A DNA stretch of 64,000 nt, taken from assembly GCA_039714735.1 (NCBI GenBank), contig JBDLIT010000004.1, forward strand, positions 5,541-69,540, given 5' to 3'. The position numbers and the translations under genes are program-made. The DNA comes from JASJBU01 sp039714735 (GTDB lineage: Bacteria > Pseudomonadota > Gammaproteobacteria > Chromatiales > Chromatiaceae). The stretch's first letter is position 1. Each line of letters opens with the position of its first letter. The notes under the pieces are model-generated. The model searched no databases, was not told the origin of the DNA, and saw nothing but the letters and a program-made list of their open reading frames with translations. Below are positions 44,019 to 51,940 of the stretch, piece after piece.

Positions 44019-45101
44019 TCAACCGTATTTGCGCTCGAAATCAGCCATGAACTCGATCAGCGCCTTGACACCCTCTTCCGGCATGGCGTTATAGATACTC
44101 GCCCGCATGCCACCCACTGATCGGTGTCCCTTTAGGGTCTTCAAGCCAGCGGCTCCCGCCTCTTCCAGAAACTTCGCGTCCAGTTCGGCATCGGCCAGGG
44201 TGAACGGCACATTCATCCAGGAGCGGCTCTTCAACTCAACCGGATTGGCATAAAAATCTGAGCCGTCAATAGCGCCATACAGCGCCTGCGCCTTACGTTC
44301 GTTGATCTCAGCCATCGCTGACAAACCACCATTGCCCTTCAGCCATTGAAAGACCAGGCCCGCCAGATACCAGCCATAGGTGGGAGGCGTGTTGTACATG
44401 GAATCGGCTTGCGCATGGGTGGCGTATTGAAACATCACCGGGGTTCCGTCGATAGCATTGCCGATCAGGTCATCCCGCACGATCACCAGGGTGAGTCCTG
44501 CGGGTCCGATATTCTTCTGCGCCCCGGCGTAGATGATGCCGTATTTCGAGACATCGATGGGCCGGGAGAGAATGGTGGATGAGAAATCCGCCACTAACGG
44601 AACCTCACCGGTCTCCGGCACATAGGGGAACTCCACGCCCTGGATGGTCTCATTCGGGGTGTAGTGCACATAGGCGGCATCACTCCGGAGAGCAAGATCC
44701 GCCTGATCCGGCGTGACGGTGAACTTGGAGTCTTCCGTATTGGCCGCCAGATTGACATCGCAGTAGCGTTTCGCTTCTGCAATGGCCTTTTTCGACCAGG
44801 ATCCGGTGTTGATGTAATCCACCTTGCGGTTATCACGGGTCAGATTCATCGGCGCCATGCCGAACTGGCTGGATGCGCCACCCTGCAGAAACAGTACCTT
44901 GTAATTGTCCGGCACCGCCAGCAGCTCCCGCAGATCAGCCTCCGCCTGCCCGGCGATCGACATGAACTCCTTGCCCCGATGGCTCATCTCCATCACCGAC
45001 ATACCGGCGCCATGCCAGTCGAGCAATTCTTCCTGAGCCTGTTTCAGCACCGCCTCGGGCAGGGCTGCAGGCCCTGCGCTAAAGTTAAAAACCCGCGACA
45101 T
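44019..45101 (-). CDS. serC: Phosphoserine aminotransferase SerC
   Basis: SerC transaminates 3-phosphohydroxypyruvate in serine synthesis and also serves pyridoxine synthesis. The 360-residue product shows VFNFSAGPAALPEAVLKQA, LFLQGGASSQFGMAPMNL, VADFSSTILSRPIDV and the PLP lysine in YAGAQKNIGPAGLTLVIVR. The C-terminus KGHRSVGGMRASIYNAMP is typical. It lies 155 bases downstream of gyrA on the same strand. The distance to serA (about 340 bases with a repeat) suggests serA may need its own promoter or read-through. Confidence 0.97.
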   Translation of the reverse strand: MSRVFNFSAGPAALPEAVLKQAQEELLDWHGAGMSVMEMSHRGKEFMSIAGQAEADLRELLAVPDNYKVLFLQGGASSQFGMAPMNLTRDNRKVDYINTGSWSKKAIAEAKRYCDVNLAANTEDSKFTVTPDQADLALRSDAAYVHYTPNETIQGVEFPYVPETGEVPLVADFSSTILSRPIDVSKYGIIYAGAQKNIGPAGLTLVIVRDDLIGNAIDGTPVMFQYATHAQADSMYNTPPTYGWYLAGLVFQWLKGNGGLSAMAEINERKAQALYGAIDGSDFYANPVELKSRSWMNVPFTLADAELDAKFLEEAGAAGLKTLKGHRSVGGMRASIYNAMPEEGVKALIEFMADFERKYG

Positions 45102-45255
45102 ATTTCTCTCTCTACAATTGTTTTGTAAACATTCAGTCCGCGAAAAACGCTAAATATGCAAAAATTTACTGGGTATAACTGACAAATTCGCTAGAAATAT
45201 CAAGCGATGCAGGTTCTATTCAAAGCAACATTTGCGTTATTAGCGGACCCGATTC

Positions 45256-47835
45256 CTATTCTGCTTCACCCTCAGAGCTGTTCCCTTCGTCTTCATCCCC
45301 TTCATCTGACTCGAGGTTCTCGATACGCTCGATACCGATCAGCTTCTCCTTTTTATGCAGACGAATCATGATTACGCCCTGGGTGTTGCGGCTCATGCGT
45401 GAGATCTCGGCAACCCGGTTGCGCACCAGGGTGCCGCCATTGGTGATCATCATGATCTCATCCTCATCGACAACCTGCACCGCGCCGACCACGGCGCCAT
45501 TGCGATCAGAGGTTTGGATGGAAATAACACCCTGGCCACCTCGGCCATGCACCGGGTATTCATCGGTTGAGGTACGCTTGCCGAAACCGTTTTCAGTCAC
45601 GGTAAGCACATCGCCGTCCTGCGCAACGATGAGCGATACCAGGGAGTGTCCCGCATCCATACGGATACCCCGAACACCGCAGGCGGTCCTGCCCATGGCG
45701 CGTACATTGGATTCAGCAAAGCGCACCGCCTTGCCGGAACTGCTGAACAGCATGATATCCCGCCGACCGTCGGTGATGTCGACCCCGATCAGCTTGTCGC
45801 CATCGCGCAGGTCCACCGCGATAATGCCGCCGGCACGGGGCCTGGAGAAGGCTTCCAGCGGGGTCTTTTTCACTGTTCCGGCGCTGGTTGCCATGAAGAC
45901 ATAGCGATCAGCGGTATATTCGCGCACCGGCAGAATGGCGTTGATCCGCTCCTCCTTCTCCAGGGGTAGCAGATTCACGATGGGTTTGCCCCGCGCATTG
46001 CGGCCGGCCTGGGGCAGTTCATAGACCTTCAGCCAGTAGATCTTACCGAGGTTTGAGAAACAGAGAATCGTGTCGTGGGTGCTGGCGACAAACAATTTAT
46101 CGACAAAGTCCTCATCCTTGGTGGCCGTTGCCATCTTACCTTTACCGCCCCGTCTCTGGGCCTGGTAAGTACTGGTTGGCTGAGCCTTCGCATAACCGCC
46201 ATGCGAGAGGGTCACCACGACATCCTCTTCGGTGATCAGATCTTCCAGGGTCAGATCCAGACGGGTCTGAATGATCTCGGTGCGGCGCTCGTCGCCATAC
46301 TGCTGCTTGATCTCCAGCAGTTCATCACGAATCACCTGCATGAGACGATCAGGACTACTCAAAATATCAAGTAGATCGGCAATTTTAACCAGTAACTCCT
46401 CGTATTCCTTGATTATTTTATCCTGCTCCAGCCCGGTCAGGCGATGCAGACGGAGATCCAGAATGGCCTGGGCCTGGACCTCGGTGAGGCGGTATCCTTC
46501 CGCGGTCAAACCAAATTCCGGCCCCAGTTGCTCGGGGCGCGTGCTGTCAGCGCCGGTTCTCTCCAACATCGCCTCTACGGCGCCCGACTGCCAGTGCCTT
46601 TCCAGCAACCCTTTCTTGGCCTCAGCGGGACTCGCTGCCTGTTTGATCAGCTGGATGACTTCATCGATATTGGCGAGCGCAACGGCCAGGCCCTCGAGCA
46701 CATGGGCGCGATCCCGGGCCTTGCGGAGTTCAAACAGGGTACGCCGGGTCACCACCTCTCGACGGTGCCGGATGAAGAATTCCAGCAATTGTTTGAGATT
46801 GAGCAGGCGTGGCCGGCCGTCCACCAGAGCCACCATGTTGATGCCGAAAACGCTCTGCATGGCGGTCTGTTGAAAGAGGTTGTTCAACACCACTTCGGCA
46901 ACCTCTCCACGGCGCAGCTCGATGACCACGCGCATGCCGTCCTTGTCCGACTCATCCCGTAATTCGCTGATACCTTCGAGGCGCTTCTCCTTGACCAGCT
47001 CCGCGATCTTCTCGATCATGCGTGCCTTGTTCACCTGGTAGGGGAGTTCATGCACGAGAATGGTCTGCTTGCCGGTGGCGGGATTTGTCTCTATCTCAGT
47101 GCGGGCGCGCATATAGATGATGCCACGTCCGGTGTGATAGGCATCCTTGATTCCTTTGGCGCCATTGATCAGGCCCGCAGTGGGAAAGTCCGGGCCAGGT
47201 ATATGCTGCATCAGGCCATTGATGCTGATTGCCGGATCATCGATCACCGCCACACAGGCATCGATCACTTCATTCAGATTGTGTGGTGGCACATTAGTGG
47301 CCATACCCACCGCAATACCGGCAGATCCGTTGACCAGTAGATTGGGTGCGCGGGCGGGCAGGACCGTCGGCTCCTGCTCCGAATCATCATAGTTGGGGAC
47401 AAAGTCGACCGTCTCCTTATCCAGATCGTCCAGCATGGTGTGGGCGATCTTGGCCATGCGAATCTCTGTATAACGCATGGCGGCGGGAGAGTCACCGTCA
47501 ACAGAACCGAAGTTACCCTGCCCGTCCACCAGCATATAACGCATGGAAAAGGGCTGGGCCATACGCACAATGGTGTCGTAGACCGCCGTATCGCCATGCG
47601 GATGATATTTACCGATGACATCACCCACGATACGCGCAGACTTTTTATAGGGTTTGTTCCAGTCGTTGCCGAGTACGCTCATGGCATAGAGTGCACGACG
47701 ATGTACCGGCTTCAGACCATCCCGGACATCCGGCAATGCCCGCCCCACGATCACGCTCATAGCATAGTCGAGGTAGGATTGGCGCATCTCGTCTTCGAGA
47801 TTAACGGGAAGGACTTCTTTGGCGAATTCGCTCAT
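45256..47835 (-). CDS. gyrA: DNA gyrase subunit A
   Basis: GyrA is the DNA-cutting and wrapping subunit of gyrase. The 859-residue product carries the catalytic tyrosine at position 122 (AAMRYTEIR) and a quinolone-resistance region reading HPHGDTAVYDTIVRMAQPF, so residue 83 is Thr and 87 is Asp. Six C-terminal beta-pinwheel blades follow, with the GyrA box QRRGGKGKM in the first. The C-terminus is acidic (ESDEGDEDEGNSSEGEAE). The start MSEFAKEVLPVNLEDEMR is standard. It heads the gyrA-serC gene order seen in many gammaproteobacteria. Confidence 0.98.
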   Translation of the reverse strand: MSEFAKEVLPVNLEDEMRQSYLDYAMSVIVGRALPDVRDGLKPVHRRALYAMSVLGNDWNKPYKKSARIVGDVIGKYHPHGDTAVYDTIVRMAQPFSMRYMLVDGQGNFGSVDGDSPAAMRYTEIRMAKIAHTMLDDLDKETVDFVPNYDDSEQEPTVLPARAPNLLVNGSAGIAVGMATNVPPHNLNEVIDACVAVIDDPAISINGLMQHIPGPDFPTAGLINGAKGIKDAYHTGRGIIYMRARTEIETNPATGKQTILVHELPYQVNKARMIEKIAELVKEKRLEGISELRDESDKDGMRVVIELRRGEVAEVVLNNLFQQTAMQSVFGINMVALVDGRPRLLNLKQLLEFFIRHRREVVTRRTLFELRKARDRAHVLEGLAVALANIDEVIQLIKQAASPAEAKKGLLERHWQSGAVEAMLERTGADSTRPEQLGPEFGLTAEGYRLTEVQAQAILDLRLHRLTGLEQDKIIKEYEELLVKIADLLDILSSPDRLMQVIRDELLEIKQQYGDERRTEIIQTRLDLTLEDLITEEDVVVTLSHGGYAKAQPTSTYQAQRRGGKGKMATATKDEDFVDKLFVASTHDTILCFSNLGKIYWLKVYELPQAGRNARGKPIVNLLPLEKEERINAILPVREYTADRYVFMATSAGTVKKTPLEAFSRPRAGGIIAVDLRDGDKLIGVDITDGRRDIMLFSSSGKAVRFAESNVRAMGRTACGVRGIRMDAGHSLVSLIVAQDGDVLTVTENGFGKRTSTDEYPVHGRGGQGVISIQTSDRNGAVVGAVQVVDEDEIMMITNGGTLVRNRVAEISRMSRNTQGVIMIRLHKKEKLIGIERIENLESDEGDEDEGNSSEGEAE

Positions 47836-47951
47836 GGGCGTTTATGATCTTCCTGATTCACCCCACCGGGAGTTTGGGGGCGTTAGAAAAATGACAATTG
47901 TAACATAGCCAACACCCACCATGTCGTATAAATAATGCCTGAAAATCGATT

Positions 47952-49031
47952 TCAGGCAGTCTGAGCGTAATTCGCGAATAATTTTGCCAACTTTTCCCTG
48001 GTTGGCGAATGTACAACCCCCTTCTCAGTCACAATGACATCCACCAGCGAGGCAGGGGTGACATCGAACACAGGATTCCACACCTTTGATCCATCGGCCC
48101 CTATTCTCCTGCCGCCACAGGAAAGCACCTCATCATCCCCTCTGACCTCTATGGGGATATCCTGCCCGGAGGCGATCTGCATATCGACAGTGGAGGTAGG
48201 CGCCACCACCATCACCTTGACCCCATGGTACTTTGCCGCAACAGCCAGGCCATAGGTTCCGATCTTGTTGGCGACGTCCCCATTGGCGGCAATTCTGTCG
48301 GAACCGACGATGATCCAGCCAATCCCACCCTGAGCCATACGGCTCGCGGCCGCCCCATCCGCAAGCAGGGTCACTGGAATACCATCCTGCAGTAATTCCC
48401 AGGCCGTCAATCGCGAACCCTGTAACCAGGGCCGGGTTTCATCGGCAAAGACCTGGTTGATATTACCCTGCGCATAAGCGCTGCGAATCACGCCCAAGGC
48501 TGTTCCATAACCTCCCGTCGCCAAGGCGCCGGCATTGCAATGGGTAATGACGCAGGTTGGCCCCTTGATCAGTTCTGCTCCCAGTTCGCCCATGCGTTTG
48601 TTATCTGCAACATCCGCTGCATGAATCTTTACCGCCTCAGCCAGAAGGTCAGCTTCCGGATCAGCCTGATCAGAAAGCCGGTCAATCAGCAGCTGCATCC
48701 TCGCCAGGGCCCAGAACAGATTGCTGGCAGTTGGACGGGATTCCCTCAATCTATGCACTCGGGAAGCGATGCCTTCTTTCCAGGCGTCAGGATTTTCCGC
48801 ATAAGCTTCCCGCGCTGCCAGCACCACCCCATAGGCTGCGGTGATGCCGATCGCGGGCGCCCCTCTGACCACCATGTCTCGGATGGCGTCAGCCGTTGCA
48901 GCGGCACTGTTCAATTCCAGATATTCCGCCTGGGCGGGCAGATTGCGCTGATCCAGCAGATAGAAGGAACCTGCCTGCCAGACAATTGCAGTATCAGGCG
49001 TGGGGGTTTGACTGAGAGTTGGATGTGTCAT
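47952..49031 (-). CDS. mtnA: Methylthioribose-1-phosphate isomerase MtnA (intact copy)
   Basis: MtnA converts 5-methylthioribose-1-phosphate to the ribulose form in methionine salvage. The product shows DMVVRGAPAIGITAAYGVVL, GPTCVITHCNAGALATGGYG with the active-site cysteine region, FADETRPWLQGSRLTAWEL and the conserved GSDRIAANGDVANKIGTYGL with the catalytic aspartate. The start chosen is ATG 49031 (359 residues); an 18-residue extension to 49085 has no family support. A truncated second copy lies at 51272-51733, in the same orientation relative to its neighbours. Confidence 0.95.
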   Translation of the reverse strand: MTHPTLSQTPTPDTAIVWQAGSFYLLDQRNLPAQAEYLELNSAAATADAIRDMVVRGAPAIGITAAYGVVLAAREAYAENPDAWKEGIASRVHRLRESRPTASNLFWALARMQLLIDRLSDQADPEADLLAEAVKIHAADVADNKRMGELGAELIKGPTCVITHCNAGALATGGYGTALGVIRSAYAQGNINQVFADETRPWLQGSRLTAWELLQDGIPVTLLADGAAASRMAQGGIGWIIVGSDRIAANGDVANKIGTYGLAVAAKYHGVKVMVVAPTSTVDMQIASGQDIPIEVRGDDEVLSCGGRRIGADGSKVWNPVFDVTPASLVDVIVTEKGVVHSPTREKLAKLFANYAQTA

Positions 49032-49104
49032 ATTTCCGAATGAATGTGGGTTCACGAACATGGATCTTTGCAAGGCACGGCTCAAATCCGCAAAGTTTAT
49101 AATT

Positions 49105-49218
49105 GTTAACCTGTTTTAATGCTATGTTTAGTAAATTGTGCTACACATAGGGCCTATAATAATAAAAAGAGAATAAAAATAATCCGATAATTCACTATCC
49201 AACTCAACTTGGCGGAGA
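49105..49218. repeat. Upstream region of the sigma gene, shared with the second copy
   Basis: The region between mtnA and the sigma gene aligns with 51769-51880. GTTAACC (49105 and 51769) and TGGCGGAGA (49210 and 51872) stand 105 and 103 bases apart, with further matches between them, such as CCGATA followed by TCCAAC. It probably contains the promoter of the sigma gene. Confidence 0.7.
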
Positions 49219-49226
49219 GCACAAGA

Positions 49227-50003
49227 GTGGCTGCTAGACGATTTGATACAGATGCCCTATTGGAGCAGTTGCTGGAACATAAGGAAAACGCATTTAAGGG
49301 CTTTTACGAGAGATACCGGGGACGGGTATACCGGTTTATCGTGAGACAGTGCGGAAATGGTGAAGAGGGACAAGCTGAATATATCTCAATCTGGGCCAAT
49401 CTAATCAAGGCCAGGCTTAGCTGCAAAGACGGAAAATGCCTGAAATTAGCTTTTCTGGAAAGCCTGCGACGACCTACTTTCAAACCATTGATCAAAACCA
49501 GCATGGTCATTCCCTTTACCCTGATGCCCAGGGAGCTTGAAGAGGAAGGTGGATGGTCTACCCTATTGGTCGAAATGGTCAGGAGGCTCCCGGAAGGACT
49601 CCGTAAGCGCTTCCTCTTTCGATATGAGATTGGTCTCAGCCACAAGGCTATTGCAACCGTTTTACATGAGGATAAGAATACCTCTGAAAGATATATCAAT
49701 GAGGCTGAGCGTAAGCTTTTTGAAGGACTCGAGAATGCCGGCTGCAAGATGCAGATTTCCCTGGACTCCCTCTATCGAGAAACCCGCTCATTAGGGCCAC
49801 CCGCCAGTTGGGATCAGGAAGTGCTGTCGGCCTATCCAGGCTGGCTGAAAAATGGCGTACCGGATGAACTCATCAATCTACATCTGCCTAAAGAGCCGCA
49901 AAGCCGGATGGCATCGATCAAGGCATTTTTGCAAAATACCGTCAGTCACTTGCGAGCGGATATATCTGCGAAGATACATAACACTCATCAATCAACACTT
50001 TGA
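49227..50003 (+). CDS. ECF-like RNA polymerase sigma factor with C-terminal extension
   Basis: The product resembles extracytoplasmic-function sigma factors. A region 2-like stretch is FKGFYERYRGRVYRFIVRQ followed by EYISIWANLI. A region 4-like helix-turn-helix is VRRLPEGLRKRFLFRYEIGL then SHKAIATVLHEDKNTSERYI. About 80 further residues of unknown role follow. GTG 49227 has GGAGAG ten bases upstream and is preferred; TTG 49209 would add six residues. No anti-sigma gene is adjacent. Region 2 is divergent, lacking the usual acidic DxxQ motif, so activity as a sigma factor is likely but not certain. Confidence 0.7.
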   Translation: MAARRFDTDALLEQLLEHKENAFKGFYERYRGRVYRFIVRQCGNGEEGQAEYISIWANLIKARLSCKDGKCLKLAFLESLRRPTFKPLIKTSMVIPFTLMPRELEEEGGWSTLLVEMVRRLPEGLRKRFLFRYEIGLSHKAIATVLHEDKNTSERYINEAERKLFEGLENAGCKMQISLDSLYRETRSLGPPASWDQEVLSAYPGWLKNGVPDELINLHLPKEPQSRMASIKAFLQNTVSHLRADISAKIHNTHQSTL

Positions 50004-50095
50004 CCACAAAGATCCAGTAAGGCGAAGAAATTCAATCGCCGGTTTCCAAACCCAGACATTGAAAAGTTAGATCGGTTTTCTACAACGCATACTGC

Positions 50096-50124
50096 TTCAT
50101 AGCTGTTCTCTGCTAGTGTAGAAT
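50096..50124 (+). promoter_or_regulatory. Predicted prfB promoter
   Basis: TTCATA (50096-50101) and TAGAAT (50119-50124) are separated by 17 bases, 28 bases before the prfB ATG. The same two hexamers and spacing are preserved in the decayed copy at 58974-59002. The -35 is weak. Confidence 0.55.
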
Positions 50125-50152
50125 CCCTCGCTTTTGCCACGAGTAGAGATCC

Positions 50153-51251
50153 ATGCTAGAGCTCAACCCCATCGTAAACAAGATCAGTGACCTGAAGGGA
50201 CGCGCGCAATCCCTTAGGGGGTATCTTTGACTTCGAAGAGAAACAAGAGCGGCTGACCGAGGTTCTCAGGGAACTCGAAGACCCGGATATCTGGAGCGAC
50301 CAGGAGAAGGCTCAGACCCTGGGACGTGAGCGCGCAAGCCTGGAGGCCATTGTTCTGACCCTGGGGGAACTCTTCGGTGGTCTGGATGATGCCGCCGATC
50401 TGCTGGAAATGGCCGCTGAAGAGGCGGATGAAGCTGCGGTAGCCACCATTGAGGATGATCTTGCCGTCTTTGAAAAACAGGTCGCCGAGCTTGAATTTCG
50501 GCGCATGTTTTCCGGAGAAACCGATCACTGCAACGCCTTTATGGACATCCAGGCGGGCTCCGGCGGTACCGAGGCCCAGGACTGGGCCGAGATGCTGTTG
50601 CGCATGTATCTGCGCTGGGGCGAGCATCATGGCTTCAAAACAGAGATCATCGAAGCGTCGGCCGGTGAAGTGGCCGGCATCAAGAGTGCGACTGTGCGCT
50701 TCGAGGGTGACTATGTCTTCGGCTGGTTACGCACCGAGATCGGTGTGCACCGGCTGGTGAGGAAGTCTCCGTTCGACTCAGGCAACCGGCGTCATACCTC
50801 GTTTGCCGCCGTGTTCGTCTCGCCGGAGATCGATGACACCATCGAGATCGACATCAATCCAGCGGATCTGCGGATCGATGTGTATCGGGCCAGTGGCGCC
50901 GGTGGTCAGCACGTCAACCGTACAGAATCGGCGGTGCGTATCACCCACAATCCGACCGGTGCGGTGGTACAGTGCCAGAATGACCGCTCTCAGCACAAGA
51001 ACAAGGCCACGGCCATGAAACAGCTAAAGGCCAAACTCTACGAATTGGAAATGCAGAAGCGCAACGCCAGCCAGCAGGAACTGGAGGAGACCAAGTCCGA
51101 CATCGGCTGGGGCAGCCAGATCCGCTCTTACGTATTGGATGCATCACGTATCAAGGATCTGCGCACCAATGTGGAGACAGGCAACACCCAGGCCGTACTC
51201 GACGGCGCCCTTGACCAGTTTATTGAAGCGAGCCTGAAAAGCGGCCTGTGA
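50153..51251 (+). CDS. prfB: Peptide chain release factor 2 with programmed +1 frameshift
   Basis: RF2 releases peptides at UGA and UAA. Frame one runs from ATG 50153 for 25 codons to an in-frame TGA at 50228-50230; a +1 shift at CTT then reads on from GAC 50229 to the stop at 51251, giving 365 residues, the same as E. coli. The stop-recognition tripeptide is in RKSPFDSGNRRHTSF, and the catalytic GGQ in ASGAGGQHVNRTESAVRITH. A gene call that begins at an internal ATG near 50409 misses the first part. It forms the end of copy 1 of the duplicated unit; its usual neighbour lysS is 8 kb away. Confidence 0.96.
50216..50230 (+). promoter_or_regulatory. RF2 autoregulatory frameshift site
   Basis: AGGGGG at 50216-50221 acts as an internal Shine-Dalgarno, followed by TAT, the slippery CTT and TGA, then C. 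This is the classical arrangement in which low RF2 lets the ribosome pause at UGA and shift forward. Confidence 0.95.
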
Positions 51252-51271
51252 ATATAAACCGAGCCCTGCCA

Positions 51272-51733
51272 TCAGGGTCGCGTTTCATCGGCATAGACCT
51301 GGTTGATCTTTCCCTCAATATGAGCGTTGCGAATTACACTGAGGGCCATCCCATAGCCTTCTGTTGCCAGGGCCCCGGCATTACAATGGGTGATCACTGA
51401 GGTTGGTCCCTCCGGCAATGCCGAGACTGGGTCACCCATGCTCCGGTTGTCGGCAATATCTAACGCATGAATCCTGCACGCCTCAGCCAGCAGAGCAGGC
51501 TTTGGATTTTCCGTATAGGCCTCGCGTGCTTCCAGCACCACGCCATAGGTTGCGGTAATTCCGGTTGCGGGAGCCCCTGCCCCTCTAACAACCATATCCC
51601 CGATAACGTCTGCAGTGACAGCAGATAAAAAGAGCCATCCCGCCAGACAATTGCAGTATCGGGCTTGGGTAATAGTGTCAGAAATAGAGTTTTCATAGCT
51701 CCAGTGAAATGGTCGCTCACGAACAGAGTCCAT
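51272..51733 (-). pseudogene. Truncated second copy of mtnA
   Basis: The frame preserves recognisable MtnA blocks in order: IGDMVVRGAGAPATGITATY, GVVLEAREAYTENP, LLAEACRIHALDIADNRSMG, GPTSVITHCNAGALATEGYG and INQVYADETRP. The segment between TENP and LLAEA, about 40 residues in the intact gene, is deleted. The N-terminal part is scrambled by a frameshift, and everything after ADETRP, including the catalytic aspartate region, is gone. It points away from the following genes just as mtnA points away from the sigma gene, which shows that it is part of a tandem duplication. It cannot encode a working enzyme. Confidence 0.9.
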
Positions 51734-51768
51734 GGAGTAGCAATTTAAATTCTGAAGATCATAAAAGT

Positions 51769-51880
51769 GTTAACCAGATTTATTACTTTAGTTAAGAGAA
51801 TCGTGGTACACACCGACTACCCTAACAAGGAGCATGATTAAAGAAACCGATAGTTTGTTTCCAACCCGACATGGCGGAGA
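51769..51880. repeat. Second copy of the sigma-gene upstream region with remnant start
   Basis: This stretch aligns with 49105-49218 and ends in ATGGCGGAGA, the counterpart of TTGGCGGAGA at the sigma gene. After this point the similarity stops: the sigma gene body is missing and the PKD gene follows after 60 bases. It may still supply the promoter for the downstream module. Confidence 0.65.
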
Positions 51881-51940
51881 TCAAATGTATGACGTTAGTC
51901 TCTTGCGTCCAGGACGAACAGTAAAGTAAGGAGAATCACC

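Noticed and set aside
47577..47600. Thr at GyrA position 83 as a quinolone-resistance mutation
   Set aside because: Thr83 is the natural residue in several wild-type gammaproteobacteria, so resistance cannot be concluded.
50409..51251. 280-residue form of RF2 starting at an internal ATG
   Set aside because: The true product begins at 50153 and uses the programmed frameshift; the internal start would lose domain 1.
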